A DNA stretch of 64,000 nucleotides from Eudasyphora cyanicolor (lineage: Eukaryota > Arthropoda > Insecta > Diptera > Muscidae). The notes under the pieces are model-generated. The model ran no database searches, was not told the origin of the DNA, and saw nothing but the letters and a program-made list of their open reading frames with translations. The stretch spans positions 269,392,556 through 269,456,555 of the forward strand of contig OZ005735.1 of the NCBI GenBank assembly GCA_963930755.1, read 5' to 3'. The translations under genes were made by a program, and so were the position numbers. Positions 1 to 12,542 of this stretch are shown in pieces. Each line of letters begins with the position of its first letter. Position 1 is the first letter of the stretch.

Positions 1-599
1 GAAATAACAATTTCCAAAAGGAAAATGCAATGTCAACAATTGTTGTATAAAACCTGGATTTTCGAAAAAAAAATCTAAAATAAAATGCAATTTCGACAAA
101 ATTTTCTATACAACTGAAATACGACAAAATTAACTATAAAATTGCAATTCCTACGAAGTTTGTACTTATCTATATATGTGGAGGAATTCATGTCAAGTGA
201 GTGAAATATGCAATCAAATTTTTTGACAAAACTGAATTTGTAGTAATATTTTTTTAGATAAAAAAAATGTTGATAACATTTATATAAAAAAATAAACTTC
301 TACAAAATTTCCGAAAATAAGTTATTTCGAAAAAAATACAATACATAAATATGAAATTTCGACAAAAGCGCAAACTCGATCTCATATTCTAAAAATGTGT
401 AATACAATTTCGACCAAATGTGTCTATACAAATTTAATTTCTATAACATTTTCAATAAGAATGCAATTCAAAGCAATTATATATAAAAATTTAATTCCGA
501 CAAACTTTTATTTATGAAAAATATTTGCTATAAAAATCATATTTCGACAACATTTTTTAAAAATCAAACTTCTAACAATTTTTTCTATAAATGGATGTA
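1..599 (-). repeat. AT-rich degenerate array, reverse orientation
   Basis: No gene is visible. The stretch is built from short recurring phrases such as AAAATGCAATTTCGACAAAA, the reverse complement of the phrases filling 6377-9460. It is therefore a minus-orientation piece of the same degenerate array. Unit borders are too eroded to place. Confidence 0.6.
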
Positions 600-1549
600 A
601 AATACAGCTTCTTCAGGACTAAAGAGCAAAATCGGACGAAACATATATATGGGAGCTATAGCTAAATCTTAACCGATTTTCTTCAAATTCGGCAATGTTG
701 GTTCATGGATCAAGAAACTCTACCATTCTAAATTTCAAAACGATTGGATGTAAAATACAGGTTTTATAGGACTAAATGGCCAAATCGGACGAAACATATA
801 TATAGGAGCTATAGCTAAATCTTAACCGATTTTCTTCAAATTTGGTAGTGTTGGTTCATGGATCAAGAAACTCTACCGTTCTAAATTTCAAAATGATTGG
901 ATGTAAAATACAGCTTCTACAGGACTAAAGAGCAAAATCGGACGAAACATATATATGGGAGCTATAGCTAAATCTTTACCGATTTTCTTCAAATTCGGCA
1001 ATGTTGGTTCATGGGTCAGGAAACTCTACCATTCTAAATTTCAAAACGATCGGATGTAAAATACAGCTTCTATATGACTAAAGGGCCAAATCGGACGAAA
1101 CATATATATGTGAGCTATAGCTAAATCTTAACCGATTTTCTTCAAATTCGGTTATGTTGGTTCATGGATCAAGAAACTCTACCATTCTAAATTTCAAAAC
1201 GATTGGATGTAAAATACAGCTTCTATAGGACTAAAGGGCCAACTCTGACGAAAGATATATATGGGAGCTATATCTAAATCTGAACCGATTTCAACCAAAT
1301 TCAATAGCGATCTTAACAGCCGCGAAATACTCTAAACTGCAAAATTTCAGAACGATCGGAGTGAAATTGCGACCTGTAGTCGACGAACAACTTTACATGG
1401 ACAGACGGACGGACGGATCGACTCAGCTAGTGATTCTGAGTCGATCGGTATACTTTAAGGTGGGTCTAGCTGTGTTATTTTCAGGTGTTACAAACATCTG
1501 CCGTGAAACAAACTTATAATACCCTGTACCACAGTGTGGTGTAGGGTAT
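600..1549 (-). mobile_element. Helentron/DINE-like family 1, subtype B, right end missing
   Basis: Five tandem units of about 152 bp (landmark GGGAGCTATAGC near 651, 804, 956, 1107 and 1261) are followed by the family-wide block with GACGGACGGACGGATCG, then TCGACTCAGCTAGTGATTC, and finally the palindromic left terminus at 1519-1549. The hairpin right end is absent, so the copy is truncated at about 600. Orientation is defined from palindrome to hairpin throughout this annotation. It has no coding capacity; apparent ORFs across it follow the repeat. Confidence 0.85.
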
Positions 1550-1645
1550 AAAAAATGCAATTTTGACAATTTTGCATTTTTGTAGACAATTTTGTAAATA
1601 TTCATTTTTTTTAATTTCGCTGAAAATACATTTTATAGCATTTTT
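1550..1645. repeat. AT-rich array fragment between two family 1 copies
   Basis: About 95 bp of the TTTTGTAGACAATTTTG-type AT-rich phrases separate two opposite family 1 left ends. Nothing else is visible. Confidence 0.5.
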
Positions 1646-2815
1646 ATACCCTACACCACACTGTGGTACAGGGTATTATAACTTTGTGCATTTGTTTGTA
1701 ACACCCAAACGGAGAAGAAATAGACCCATCGTTTATTATACCGATCGACTTAGAATCACTTTCTGAGTCGATTTAGCTATGTCCGTCTGTCCGTCTGTCT
1801 GTCCGTCTGTCTGTCTGTGCATGTATTCTTGTAATCAAAGTACAGGTCGCAATTATGGTCCGATCTCGACGAAACTTTACACATATCTTATTTTTGGCCC
1901 AAGGACGATCCCTATTGAATTTGGTTAAAATCGGTTCAGATTTAGATATAGCCCCCATATATATGTTAGCCCCGATTTGACATGTAAGCGCTGTAAAATC
2001 TTTATTTTATACCCGATCAGTATGAAATTCGGCAGGAAAAGGTTTCTTATTACATGAATGAACTCTGTTAAATTTGGAAGAAATCGGTTCAGATTTAGAT
2101 ATAGCCCCCATATATACATTACCCCCGATTTGACATATAAGCGCTGTAAAAATGTTATTTTATATCCGATCAGTGCGAAATTCGGCAAAGAGAGGTTTCT
2201 TATTACATGAAGGAATACTGCTAAATTCGGAGAAAATCGGTTCAGATTCAGATATAGCCCCCATATATATGTTACCCCCGATTTGACATGTAAGCGCTGT
2301 AAAAACTGTATTTTATATCCGATCAGTGCAAAATTTGGCAGAAAGAGGTTTCTTATTACATAAAGGAATACTGCAAAATTTGGAGAAAATCGGTTCAGAT
2401 TTAGATATAGCCCCCATATATACGTTACCCCCGATTTGACATGTAGGCGCTGTAGAGACTGTATTTTATATGCGATCAGTACGAAATTCGACAGAAGGAG
2501 GTCTTTTTACATGAAAGAGTATTCAGGGAAGATCGGTTCAGATTTATATTGATTGTTCCTCCTGATTTGGTATCAAACCGCTATAGAAGTTGTATTTTAC
2601 TGCCGATCATTAAAAGTTTCCAGAAAGATGTTTCTCAATTTAGGAACGAATATTGCTTAATTTAGAGATTATCGTTTCTGAATTAGATAACATGTTTCTA
2701 CCCATTTACCAATTATTCCAAATTATTATGGCAATGACCCTTATCGCATTGTTAGGGAGGTGTAGGGTATTATATAGTCGGCCCCGCCCGACTTTCTGCC
2801 TTTCCTTACTGGTTT
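1646..2815 (+). mobile_element. Family 1, subtype A, full-length
   Basis: The copy begins with the ATACCC palindrome, carries a (TCCG/TCTG)n tract near 1785-1820 and several central units of about 150 bp (GATATAGCCCCCATATATA). It ends with the hairpin AGTCGGCCCCGCCCGACT, the tail TTTCTGCCTTTCCTTACT and GGTT. Both ends are present, so it is structurally complete. This layout matches Drosophila INE-1/DINE-1, which ends in an AGTCGA/TCGACT hairpin and a CT-rich tail. It is the left arm of a large inverted repeat with the next copy. Confidence 0.9.
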
Positions 2816-2837
2816 AATAACAATTTAAATCTAAAAA

Positions 2838-4030
2838 CCAGTAAGGAAAGGCAGAAAGTCGGGCGGGGCCGACTATATAATACCCTACACCTCGCTAACA
2901 ATGCGATAAGGGTCATTGCCATAATAATTTGGAATAATTGGTAAATGGGTAGAAACATATTATCTAATTCTGAAACGATAATCGCAAATTAAGCAATATT
3001 CGTTCCTAAATTGAGAAACATCTTTCTGGAAAATTTTAATGATTGGAAGTAAAATACAACTTCTATAGCGGTTTGATACCAAATCAGGAGGAACAATCAA
3101 TATAAATCTGAACCGATCTTCCCTGAATACTCATTCATGTAAAAAGACCTCCTTCTGTCGAATTTCGTACTGATCGCATATAAAATACAGTCTCTACAGC
3201 GCCTACATGTCAAATCGGGGGTAACGTATATATGGGGGCTATATCTAAATCTGAACCGATTTTCTCCGAATTTAGCAGTATTCCTTCATGTAATAAGAAA
3301 CCTCTTTCTGCCAAATTTTGCACTGATCGGATATAAAATACAGTTTTTACAGCGCTTACATGTCAAATCGGGGGTAACATATATATGGGGGCTATATCTG
3401 AATCTGAACCGATTTTCTCCGAATTTAGCAGTATTCCTTCATGTAATAAGAAACCTCTCTTTGCCGAATTTCGCACTGATCGGATATAAAATAACATTTT
3501 TACAGCGCTTATATGTCAAATCGGGGGTAATGTATATATGGGGGCTATATCTAAATCTAAACCGATTTCTTCCAAATTTAACAGAGTTCATTCATGTAAT
3601 AAGAAACCTTTTCCTGCCGAATTTCATACTGATCGGATATAAAATAAAGTTTTTACAGCGCTTACATGTCAAATCGGGGCTAACATATATATGGGGGCTA
3701 TATCTAAATCTGACCGATTTCAACCAAATTCAATAGGGATCGTCCTTGGGCCAAAAAAAAGATATGTGTAAAGTTTCGTCGAGATCGGACCATAATTGCG
3801 ACCTGTACTTTGATTACAAGAATACATGCACAGACAGACAGACGGACAGACAGACAGACGGACAGACAGACAGACAGACGGACAGACAGACGGACATAGC
3901 TAAATCGACTCAGAAAGTGATTCTAAGTCGATCGGTATAATAAACGATGGGTCTATTTCTTCTCCTTTTGGGTGTTACAAACAAATGCACAAAGTTATAA
4001 TACCCTGTACCACAGTGTGGTGTAGGGTAT
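2838..4030 (-). mobile_element. Family 1, subtype A, full-length, inverted partner
   Basis: The sequence runs from the hairpin end (ACCAGTAAGGAAAGGCAG at 2838) to the palindromic end at 4030. It reads as a near-identical reverse complement of 1646-2815, separated from it by 22 bp. Tandem units occur near 3230, 3380, 3535 and 3685, and the GACA/GACG tract lies at 3830-3897. Confidence 0.9.
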
Positions 4031-4579
4031 AAAAATCAATTTTGACAAATACACAGCACTTTTGTAAATTTTGTAAATATATATTTTTTTAATTTCGTTG
4101 AAAATTCATTTTGTAGCAAATTTTCTACACATGCAAATTTCGTCGTGATTGGATTTTTATTGAAAATTTCGTCAAATTCTTGGGCATCTATCAAGTGCTT
4201 TGACTTCAAAATGGCATTTGAGCCCTTCTCGTAATATCTCGCGTAAATTCAATTTTTATACAAAATGTCGTTGAATTGGGACTATTCCCAAAATTATTGA
4301 AAATTTTATAGAAATTTTTCTAGCAGATTTTGACAGCATTTTTCACTCACTTGACATGAAATCCTCCAGAGATAAGTAGAAGATTCGTAGAAACTGAAAT
4401 TTTATAGTTAATTTTTTCGTATTTCAGTTGTATCGAAAATTCGAAAGATATTTCAGTTTTATCGAATTGCATTTTTATAAATACAAACTTTTGTCGAAAT
4501 TCCAATTTTCGACATTGCATTTTTTGGAAAATGTCATCTAAATCGCACTTTTGCCGAAATTTCATAATATTCATTTTTT
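4031..4579. repeat. AT-rich array segment
   Basis: This AT-rich segment has no gene. Positions about 4300-4480 (including TTTTTCACTCACTTGACATG) recur at 9300-9460 and 23530-23700. Positions 4476-4570 continue uninterrupted where the 9461 locus is broken by a family 1 insertion, so this segment preserves an empty site. Confidence 0.75.
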
Positions 4580-5134
4580 ATACCCTACACCACACTGTGG
4601 TACAGGGTATTATAAGTTTGTTTCACGGCAGATGTTTATAACACCTGAAAATAACACAGCTAGACCCACCTTAAAGTATACCGATCGACTCAGAATCACT
4701 AGCTGAGTCGATTTAACGATGTCCGTCCGTCCGTCTGTCCATGTAAAGTTGTTCGTCGACTACAGGTCGCAATTTCACTCCGATCGTTCTGAAATTTTGC
4801 AGCTTAGAGTATTTCGCGGCTGTCAAGATCGCTATTGAATTTGGTTGCAATCGGTTCAGATTTAGATATAGCTCCCATATATATGTTTCGTCCGATTTTG
4901 CTCTTTAGTCCTGTAGAAGCTGTATTTTACATCCAATCATTTTGAAATTTAGAATGGTAGAGTTTCTTGATTCATGAACCAACATTGCCGAATTTGAACA
5001 AAATCGGTAAAGATTTAGCTATAGCTCCCATATATATGTTTCGTCCGATTTGGCCCTTTAGTTCTATAGAAGCTATATTTTACATCCAATCGTTTTGAAA
5101 TTTAGAATGGTAGAGTTTCTTGATTCATTGCGGT
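4580..5134 (+). mobile_element. Family 1, subtype B, right end missing
   Basis: The left palindrome, the GTCCGTCCGTCC tract and about two and a half central units are present, then the copy stops at about 5134 in GTTTCTTGATTCAT. No right hairpin follows. Confidence 0.85.
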
Positions 5135-5138
5135 CAAA

Positions 5139-5161
5139 ATTGACCGCAATATAGCAAATTT
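5139..5161. repeat. Short palindrome at a truncated family 1 end
   Basis: Arms TTGCGGTCAA and TTGACCGCAA flank a two-base spacer, directly after the truncated copy ending near 5134. It could form a compact hairpin. No other instance was seen. Confidence 0.6.
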
Positions 5162-5190
5162 TGTCAAAATTTCAACTTATCTGCATTTTT

Positions 5191-6376
5191 ATACCCTACA
5201 CCACACTGTGGTACAGGGTATTATAACTTTGTGCATTTGTTTGTAACACCCAAAAGAAAAGAAATAGACCCATCGTTTATTATACCGATCGACTTAGAAT
5301 TACTTTCTGAGTTGATTTAGCTATGTCCGTCTGTCCGTCCGTCTGTCCGTCTGTCTGTCTGTCTGTCCGTCTGTCTGTCTGTGCATGTATTCTTGTAATC
5401 AAAGTACAGGTCGCAATTATGGTCCGATCTCGACGAAACTTTACACATATGTTTTATTTGGCCCAAGGACGATTCCTATTGAATTTGGTTAAAATCGGTT
5501 CAGATTTAGATATAGCCCCCATATATATGTTACCCCAGATTTGACATGTAAGCGCTTTAAAAACTTTATTTTATATCCGATCAGTCTGAAATTCGGCAGA
5601 AAGAGGTTTCTTATCATATGAATGAACACTGTTAAATTTGGAATAAATCGGTTCAGATTTAGATATAGCCCCCATATATACGTTACCCCGATTTGAAGTG
5701 TAAGCGCTGTAAAAATGTTAGTTTATATCCGATTCGTATGAAGTTCGGCAGAAAGAGGTTTCCTATTATTTGAATGAACACTGTTAAATTTGGAAGAAAT
5801 CGGTTCAGATTTAGATATAGCCCCCCTATATACGTTACCCCCGATTTCACATGTAAGCGCTTTAAAACTGTTATTTTAGTGCGAATTTCGGCAAAAAGAG
5901 GTTTCCTTCTACATGAAGAAATACTGCCAAATTCAGAGAAAATCGGTTCAGATTTAGATATAGCCCCCATATATATGTTACCCCCGATTCGACATGTAAG
6001 CGCTGTAGAGACTGTATTTTATATCCGATCAGTACGAAATTCGACAGAAGGAGGTTTTTTACATGAATAAGTATTCAGGGAAGATCGGTTCAGATTTATA
6101 TTAAAGCTCCATATATATGTTCCTCTTTATTTGGTATCAAACCGCTATAGAAGTTGTATTTTACTTCCGTTCATTAAAATTTTCCAGAAAGATATTTCTC
6201 AATTTAGGAACGAATATTGCTTAATTTAGCGATTATCGTTTCAGAATTAGATAATATGTTTCTACACATTTACCAATTATTTCAAATTATTGTGACAATG
6301 ACCCTTATCGCATTGTTAGGGAGGTGTAGGGTATTATATAATCGGCCCCGCCGACTTTCTGCCTTTCCTTACTGGT
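5191..6376 (+). mobile_element. Family 1, subtype A, full-length, with an in-window empty site
   Basis: Both termini are present. The left flank (TTATCTGCATTTTT) and right flank (ACAGATAACTTTTTTCG) are contiguous at 20600-20640 inside the duplicated array. The copy therefore inserted into a T run with no target duplication. Confidence 0.9.
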
Positions 6377-9300
6377 TTACAGATAACTTTTTTCGTTGAA
6401 GATTCAGTTTATTAGAAATGTGTTCACAATATTTTTGAATTTGATTTTTTTTCTCGAAGATTCGGTTGAAAATATTTCAAATTTAGTCCAAATTGCATTT
6501 TTATAGCAAATTTTGTCATTTGTTGAAATTTCGTTCAACATTTTGTCGCAATTTTATATTTCTAGAAAACACGTGGATACTTATTTTGGTAGAAAATTTA
6601 GTCAAATCTGCAGTTTTTACAGATAACTTCGTCAAAGTAAATATTTTGTGAAATTTTATATAAAAAAATCGTTGAAATTGTACTTTTGTAGAAAATATCA
6701 TCGAAATTGCATTGGTCTAAATTTCATAACTATTAACATTAATTGTAAGACTATTAACATTAAGAGTAAGAAAACAGACGGCAACAAGGCAGGACGTGTC
6801 TTTTTATGTTTTGTGTTAGTTTTGTTTACATACTCAAATTCCTGAAGATGTTCCTCAAAGAGGAACGAAATATCAAATAAATAAAAAAACATCAAAACTT
6901 GACCTCGAGCTAGTTTATTAATTAAAAACAACTAAAATTAATTGTTTTTGAAATTTGATTTTTGTAGTAATTTCGTCAAAATTGATTTTTTGCAAAACTT
7001 CGTTGAAAATTCAGTTTTTTTTTAAATTTTTTTCGCCATAGTATATTTATAAAAATTATGTTTCTTGAAATTTGATTTTTTTTCTCGAAAATTTGGTTGA
7101 CAATTTTATTTTTCTAGAAAATTACAGAAAATGCGGTCGAATTTAATTATTTTCTAGAAAATCTAGTAAAATATGCATTTTTATAGCAAATTTTTTAAAA
7201 GTGTTATTTTTAAAAAAATTTCAACTAATTTCTGCCATTTCATAGATAATTTCGTTGAACTAAATATTTTGTGAAATTTTATATAAAAATATCGTTGAAA
7301 TTGCACTTTTGTAGAAAATAGCATGGAAATTTCAGTAGAAACTTTGGCATTCGAAATTTATTTTTTATATAAATTTCGCCCAAAATGGCTTAAAGAGTTT
7401 TTTTTTTAATTTTTTTAGAAAATGTTTTCGCAATTGTATTTTTCTAAAAATTTTGTTTTTTGTTTCACTCTAAAATTTCGTTGAAAAATTTGTCGCAATT
7501 TTATTTTTCTTGAAAACAGTGTCTATTTTTTTATTTTTTCAGAAGATTTAGTCAAAATTGCATTTTTATTGAAAATTTCTATATTCGACAATATCATAGA
7601 AATTGCAGTAGAATCTTTGGACGAAATATCATAATTATTCACATCAACGGCCCTTGAAATAGCAAATTTTCGTAATTGCAGTTTTATAAATTTTTTTTGT
7701 TGAAAATTTCGTTGAAAATGCGTTTTTGTAGAAAATTGTGTCGTATTTTTTAGAAATGTTCTCTTTCAATTTAGAAAATTTATTCGAAATACGTTATAAT
7801 GTCAATTTATAAATTTTCTAAAAAAAAATTGTTGAAAATCCTTTCTCTAGAAAATTTCGTGGAGATTGATTTAATAGAAAATTTAGTCGATATTATTTTT
7901 TTTCTAGAAAATTTAGTCAAATATGTATTTATATAGCAAATTTTTTCAAAACTTAATTTTTCAAAAAATGTAAACGATTCATAGATAATTTCGTCAAATT
8001 TAATATTTTGTGGAATTTTAAATTTTGTGAACGTTCACATTGGACTTTTGTAGCAAATGTGATCAAAAGTGCGGTAGAAAGTTTGGTCAAAATTTCATAA
8101 TTATTCACAGTAGAGGTTTTCAAAATAGCATTTTTTTAGAAATTAAATTGTTATAGAAAATTCGTAAAAATTTATTTTCTCGAAAATGTCGTTGAAAATG
8201 TTGGCGAAATTTTCTTTTTCTACAAAATTTTGTGGATACTTTCGCAGAAAATTTAGTGGAATTTAATATTTCTCCAGAAAATTTTGCCAAAATTGCCTTT
8301 TTATAATAATATTTGTCAAATATTTATTTTTCAAAAATATTTCAACTTATCTACAGTTTCATAGATAATTTCGTCAAAATAAATATTTTGTGGAATTTTA
8401 AATTTTGTATCAAATTGCACTTTTGTAGAACATGTCATCGAAAGTGCAGTAGAAACTTGGGTCGAAATTTGGTAATTATTTATATTAATGGTTTTCGAAA
8501 TTCCATTTTTTATAAAATAATTTTTGTAGAAAATTCTTCAAAATTGATTTTTTCGAACATTTGGTTGAAACTACATTTATCAGGAAATGTTTTCTAAACA
8601 TTTTTTCTCGCAAATGTCGTTGAAAATGTTGTCGCAATTTTCTTTTTCTACAAAATTTTGTGGATACTGATTTTACAGAAAATTTAGTGGAATATTTTTC
8701 TAGAATTTTTTTTGTCAAATTTTTATTTTTCAAAACAATTTTAACATTCTACATTTACATAGAAAATTTCGCCGAAGTAAATATTATGTGAAATTTTAAA
8801 TTTTAAACAAAATGTTGTTCACATTGGATTTTTGTAGAAAATATCGTCGTAATAGCAGCAAACTTTGGTTGAAACTTCATAATTATTTAGACCAATAGAT
8901 TTCGAATTGCATATTTTGGAAAAGAATTTTGATAGAAATTTTAATCAATTTTTTTTTTGGAACATTTCGTTAAAATTCATTTTTTTAAAACGTTTTCGCA
9001 ATAGCATTTTTCTAAAAATTTGGTTTCCGTGAAATTCGATTTTTTCTCAAAATTTCGTTGACAATTTTTAGTGGAATTTAATATATCCCTAGAATTTGTT
9101 TGTTAAATTTTTTTTTTCAAAAAAATTTGAACATTTTACATTTGCATAGTCGAAGTAAATATTTTTTGAAATTTTATAAAAAAATGTTGTTTACGGACTT
9201 TTGTAGAAAATATCGTCGTAATAGCAGCAAACTTTGTTCGAACTTTCATAAATATTTATAATTTTCATAATTTTATAGAAATTAAAAATTGATAGAAATT

Positions 9301-9460
9301 TTTCTAGAAGATTTTGACAGCATTTTTCACTCACTTGACATGAAATCCTCCAGAGATAGGTAGAAGATTCGTAGAAACTGAAAATTTATAGTAAATTTTT
9401 TCGTATTTCAGTTGTATCGAAAATTCGAAAGATATTTCAGTTTTATCGAATTGCATTTTT
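6377..9460 (+). repeat. Degenerate long-period AT-rich tandem array, copy 1
   Basis: About 3.1 kb lacks any gene. A recurring chain of landmarks (ATTTCATAATTATT, then TTTGTGGATACT, then GCATTTTTATAGCAAATTT) returns at about 7628, 8098, 8471 and 8878, giving unit lengths near 370-470 bp. The block is nearly identical to 20621-23700. Two in-frame stretches near 8313-8733 are repeat artefacts, because they recur exactly in the other copy. Confidence 0.75.
6842..6870 (+). ncRNA. Hammerhead-like core motif
   Basis: CTGAAGA is followed by a stem (GTTCCTC/GAGGAAC) and then GAAA, which is the CUGANGA / stem II / GAAA arrangement of hammerhead ribozyme cores. Stems I and III and a cleavage triplet were not found, so activity is doubtful. 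Such cores are known in Penelope-like and other retroelements. Confidence 0.35.
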
Positions 9461-10269
9461 ATACCCTACACCACACTGTGGTACAGGGTATTATAAGTTT
9501 GTTTCATGGCAGATGTTTGTAACACCTGAAAATAACACAGCTAGACCTTAAAGTATACCGATCGACTCAGAATCACTAGCTGAGTCGATTTAAGCATGTC
9601 TGTCCGTCCGTCCGTCCGTCCGTCCGTCTGTCCATGTAAAGTTGTTCGTCGACTACAGGTCGCAATTTCACTCCGATCGTTCTGAAATTTTGCAGTTTAG
9701 AGTATTTCGCAGCTGTTAAGATTGCTATTGAATTTGGTTGAAATCGGTTCAGATTTAGATAGAGCTCCCATATATATCTTTCGTCCGATTTGACCCTTTA
9801 GTCCTATAGAAGCTGTATTTTACATCCAATCGTTTTGAAATTTAGAATGGTAGAGTTTCTTGATCCATGAACCAACATTGCCGAATTTGAAGAACATTGG
9901 TTAAGATTTAGCTATAGCTCCCATATATATGTTTCGTCCGATTTGGCCCTTTAGTCCTATAGAAGCTGTATTTTACATCCAATCGTTTTGAAATTTAGAA
10001 TGGTAGAGTTTCTTGATCTATGAACCAACACTACCGAATTTGAAGAAAATCGGTTAAGATTTAGCTATAGCTCCCATATATATGTTTCGTCCGATTTGGC
10101 CCTTTAGTTCTATAGAAGCTGTATTTTACATCTAATCGTTTTGAAATTTAGAATAAACAATTTATACATGAACTACAAAATTTATATTTCAGAGTTATTC
10201 AATATAACGAGAGTGGTGTAGGGTATTATATAGTCGGCCCCGCCCGACTTTAGCCTTTCCTTACTGGTT
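9461..10269 (+). mobile_element. Family 1, subtype B, full-length, with an in-window empty site
   Basis: Both termini are present; the tail is the B form (TTTAGCCTTTCCTTACTGG). The flanks GAATTGCATTTTT and ATAAATACAAA are contiguous at about 4470-4490, showing a clean insertion between T and A. The same insertion is present at 23701-24540, so it predates the array duplication. Confidence 0.9.
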
Positions 10270-10762
10270 ATAAATACAAAATTTTGTCGAAATTCCAATT
10301 TTTATACAAACATTCGTCGACATTGCATTTTTTTGGAAAATGTCATCTAAATCGCACTTTTGTCGAAATTTCATAATATTAATTTTTTTTAAATAATATG
10401 TCTTCTGCAAATTTTGTCGGAATGTAATTTTATCGAAATTATGTCAATGTCAATATTCAATTTTCTAGAAAATTTCTTTAAAAGTGCTTTTTTGTAGATA
10501 ATGTTGTGGCAATTGTATTTTGCGGAGAGATTTCGCTGATACGAGTACTGACTTTCATAATTATTTAGACTAATATATTTCGAAATTGCATATTTTCGGA
10601 ATTTTTGAAAATTTTGTTGCAATTTTACTTTTCTACAAAATTTCGTGGATCCTTATTTTATAGTAAATTTAGTGAAATTTAATATTTTTCTAGATAATTT
10701 TGCTAAACTGAATTTTTATAACAATATTTGTCAATATGTTTGTATTTGTCACGAATTAAATA
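10270..10762 (+). repeat. AT-rich array segment
   Basis: This continues the degenerate array (TTTCATAATTATTTAGAC near 10555, CGTGGATCCTTATTTTAT near 10643). It is interrupted at 10763 by a mariner-like element. No gene is seen. Confidence 0.65.
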
Positions 10763-11627
10763 AAGGGTTTTCCAACAAGAGGTTTTATTTTGGTATTCAA
10801 AGAAAAATGCCATTTTTTGAGATAAATGATCGAATGTTTATTTCATAATTAAGAGGAAGGCATGCCGTTTATAATGAGAAACAACATCAGCCAAATGGCC
10901 ACCACGACCACGCTTACAGGACCATATCCTTTTCATGAAATTTTCCATAACCAAATCGCAAAGTGGCTGCCCTATGTCCTCGATAGCCTCACGAATTCTA
11001 TCTTTGAGGTCTTGAATCGACGCTGGGCTGTTGGCGTAGACCTTATCTCTCACGTGGCCCCAAAGGAAGAAGTCGCAAGGTGTTAAATCATAAGATCTCG
11101 GTGGCCAGTTGTGATCACCTCCGGAATCTTTTCCCATAACAGAGCAATGGTTTCGTTGCTTGTGAGGCACGTAGCGCCGTGTTGTTGAATGTAAACGTTG
11201 TCCAGATCAACACCGTCCAACTCCGTCAATAAAAAATTATTAATCATCTCTCGACAGCGCAATCCATTCACCGTAACTGTTGATCCAACCTCATTTCCGA
11301 AAAAGTAAGGTCCAATGACCCCGCCGGACCATAAACCGCACCAAACAGTCACACGTTGAGGATCGAGAGGCTTCTCAACAATAACTCTTGGATGTTCCGA
11401 GCCCAAGATGCGGGGTGGAAATGGGCCTCGTCAGTCAAGATGATTTTTCGATGATTTTCGATTTTTCGAATTTTAATAATTTCAATGCGTTGTTGAATCG
11501 TGTATCGTTCCATTTTTTGTAATGGCGTAGTTTCTACTTGTCAAATGTCAAAGAATAAAAGGTTCAGAAGTGACAGCTACCGAAATACCGGGTGATTCAA
11601 AATAAAACCTCTTGTTGGAAAACCCTG
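10763..11627 (-). mobile_element. Tc1/mariner-like element (family M1), internally deleted
   Basis: The terminal inverted repeats are GGGTTTTCCAACAAGAGG on the left and the reverse complement near 11605-11627 on the right. TA is present on both sides (10761-10762 and 11628-11629). At about 865 bp it is shorter than the usual 1.3 kb. It has landed inside the AT-rich array. Confidence 0.85.
10838..11513 (-). pseudogene. Mariner-like transposase remnant (M1)
   Basis: It begins at a plausible ATG (MERYTIQQRIEIIKI, helix-turn-helix start), then jumps to ILTDEAHFHP, so most of the DNA-binding domain is deleted. The catalytic core follows in two frames: VTVWCGLWSGGVIGPYFF, VYIQQHGATCLTS, then WPPRSYDLTPCDFFLWG. 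In relatives the second motif reads QQDGA, so the second catalytic Asp appears replaced by His. A frameshift lies near 11100. The C-terminus keeps RGRGGHLADVV. It is non-functional. Confidence 0.85.
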
Positions 11628-12300
11628 TATTTTGAGGAATTTGAAATTTTATATAAAATCTCGTTCAAATTGCATCGTTGAAATTGCAGCAGAAACTTTG
11701 GTAGACATTTCATAATTATTTACAACAATAGATTTCGAAATTGCATATTTCCGGAATAGAATTTTTATAGAAATTGCCTCAATATTTTTTGTTTGGAAAA
11801 TTTCGTTAAAATGCATTTTTTTGAAAACGTTTTCGCAATAGCATTTTTCTAAAAATTTGGTTTCGTTGAAATTTGATTTTTTTCTGGAAAATTTCGTTGA
11901 CAATTTAGTTGCAATTTTATTTTTCTTAACAAAATTCGTGGATACTGATTTTATAGAAAATTTAGTTAAATTTAATATTTTGCCAAAATTGCAGTTTTAT
12001 AACAATTTTTGTCAAATTTTTATTTTTAACAATTTCAACAAATCTGCATTTTCGTAGCTTATTTCGTCGAACTAAATAGAACATTTAGTTGAAATAATTT
12101 TTTCTGGAAAATTTATCAAAAGTGAATTTTTATAGCAAATTTTGTCAATATTTAAACCTGCGTTTTCATAGATATATGTATTCATAAATATTCGTATATA
12201 TACATATATTGGAATTAATTTTTTTTAGCTTTAGAAACTTTGTTTGAAATTTCATAATTATTTACATTAATGGGTTTTCGAAGTCTCATATTTACTTAGT
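11628..12300 (+). repeat. AT-rich array segment
   Basis: The degenerate array resumes after the mariner insertion (ATAATTATTTACAACAATAG near 11711, GTGGATACTGATTTTATAG near 11938, ATAATTATTTACATTAATGG near 12257). It carries no gene. Confidence 0.65.
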
Positions 12301-12495
12301 GTTGTCTTTCATAAGATACGTACGGTACACTGACAAGGTATTTGCCACTGCATTTGTATTTTTCACTTTTTCGATTACACAGAAAACAATTTTTTTGAAA
12401 AGTGTTTTTTTTAGATTGTGTTGCTGAATCCGACTACAAATACTCATCGTTTTGGTGAAAATTCAAATATAAAGAACACACATCGAATTTTAAGG

Positions 12496-12513
12496 TTTAT
12501 TCCTTGATTTTAT
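12496..12513 (-). terminator. Poly(A) signals of cuticle gene 1
   Basis: Two AATAAA hexamers on the minus strand (12508-12513 and 12496-12501) lie 30-47 bases after the stop codon. The same 3' UTR layout follows the other two cuticle genes. Confidence 0.65.
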
Positions 12514-12542
12514 TGCTATTCCATATACAAATTGTCGTTTAT

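Noticed and set aside
600..1549. Regularly spaced direct repeats as a CRISPR array
   Set aside because: Units of about 152 bp without unique spacers, in an insect genome, belong to a transposon.
1646..2815. Family 1 as an LTR retrotransposon or Tc1-type MITE
   Set aside because: The ends are not terminal repeats of each other, no target duplication is seen in empty-site comparisons, and the hairpin and tail match Helentron/DINE architecture better.
8313..8733. Open frames on both strands of the AT-rich array, also at 22554-22974
   Set aside because: They overlap each other, are Phe/Lys/Asn-rich and exist twice only because the array is duplicated.
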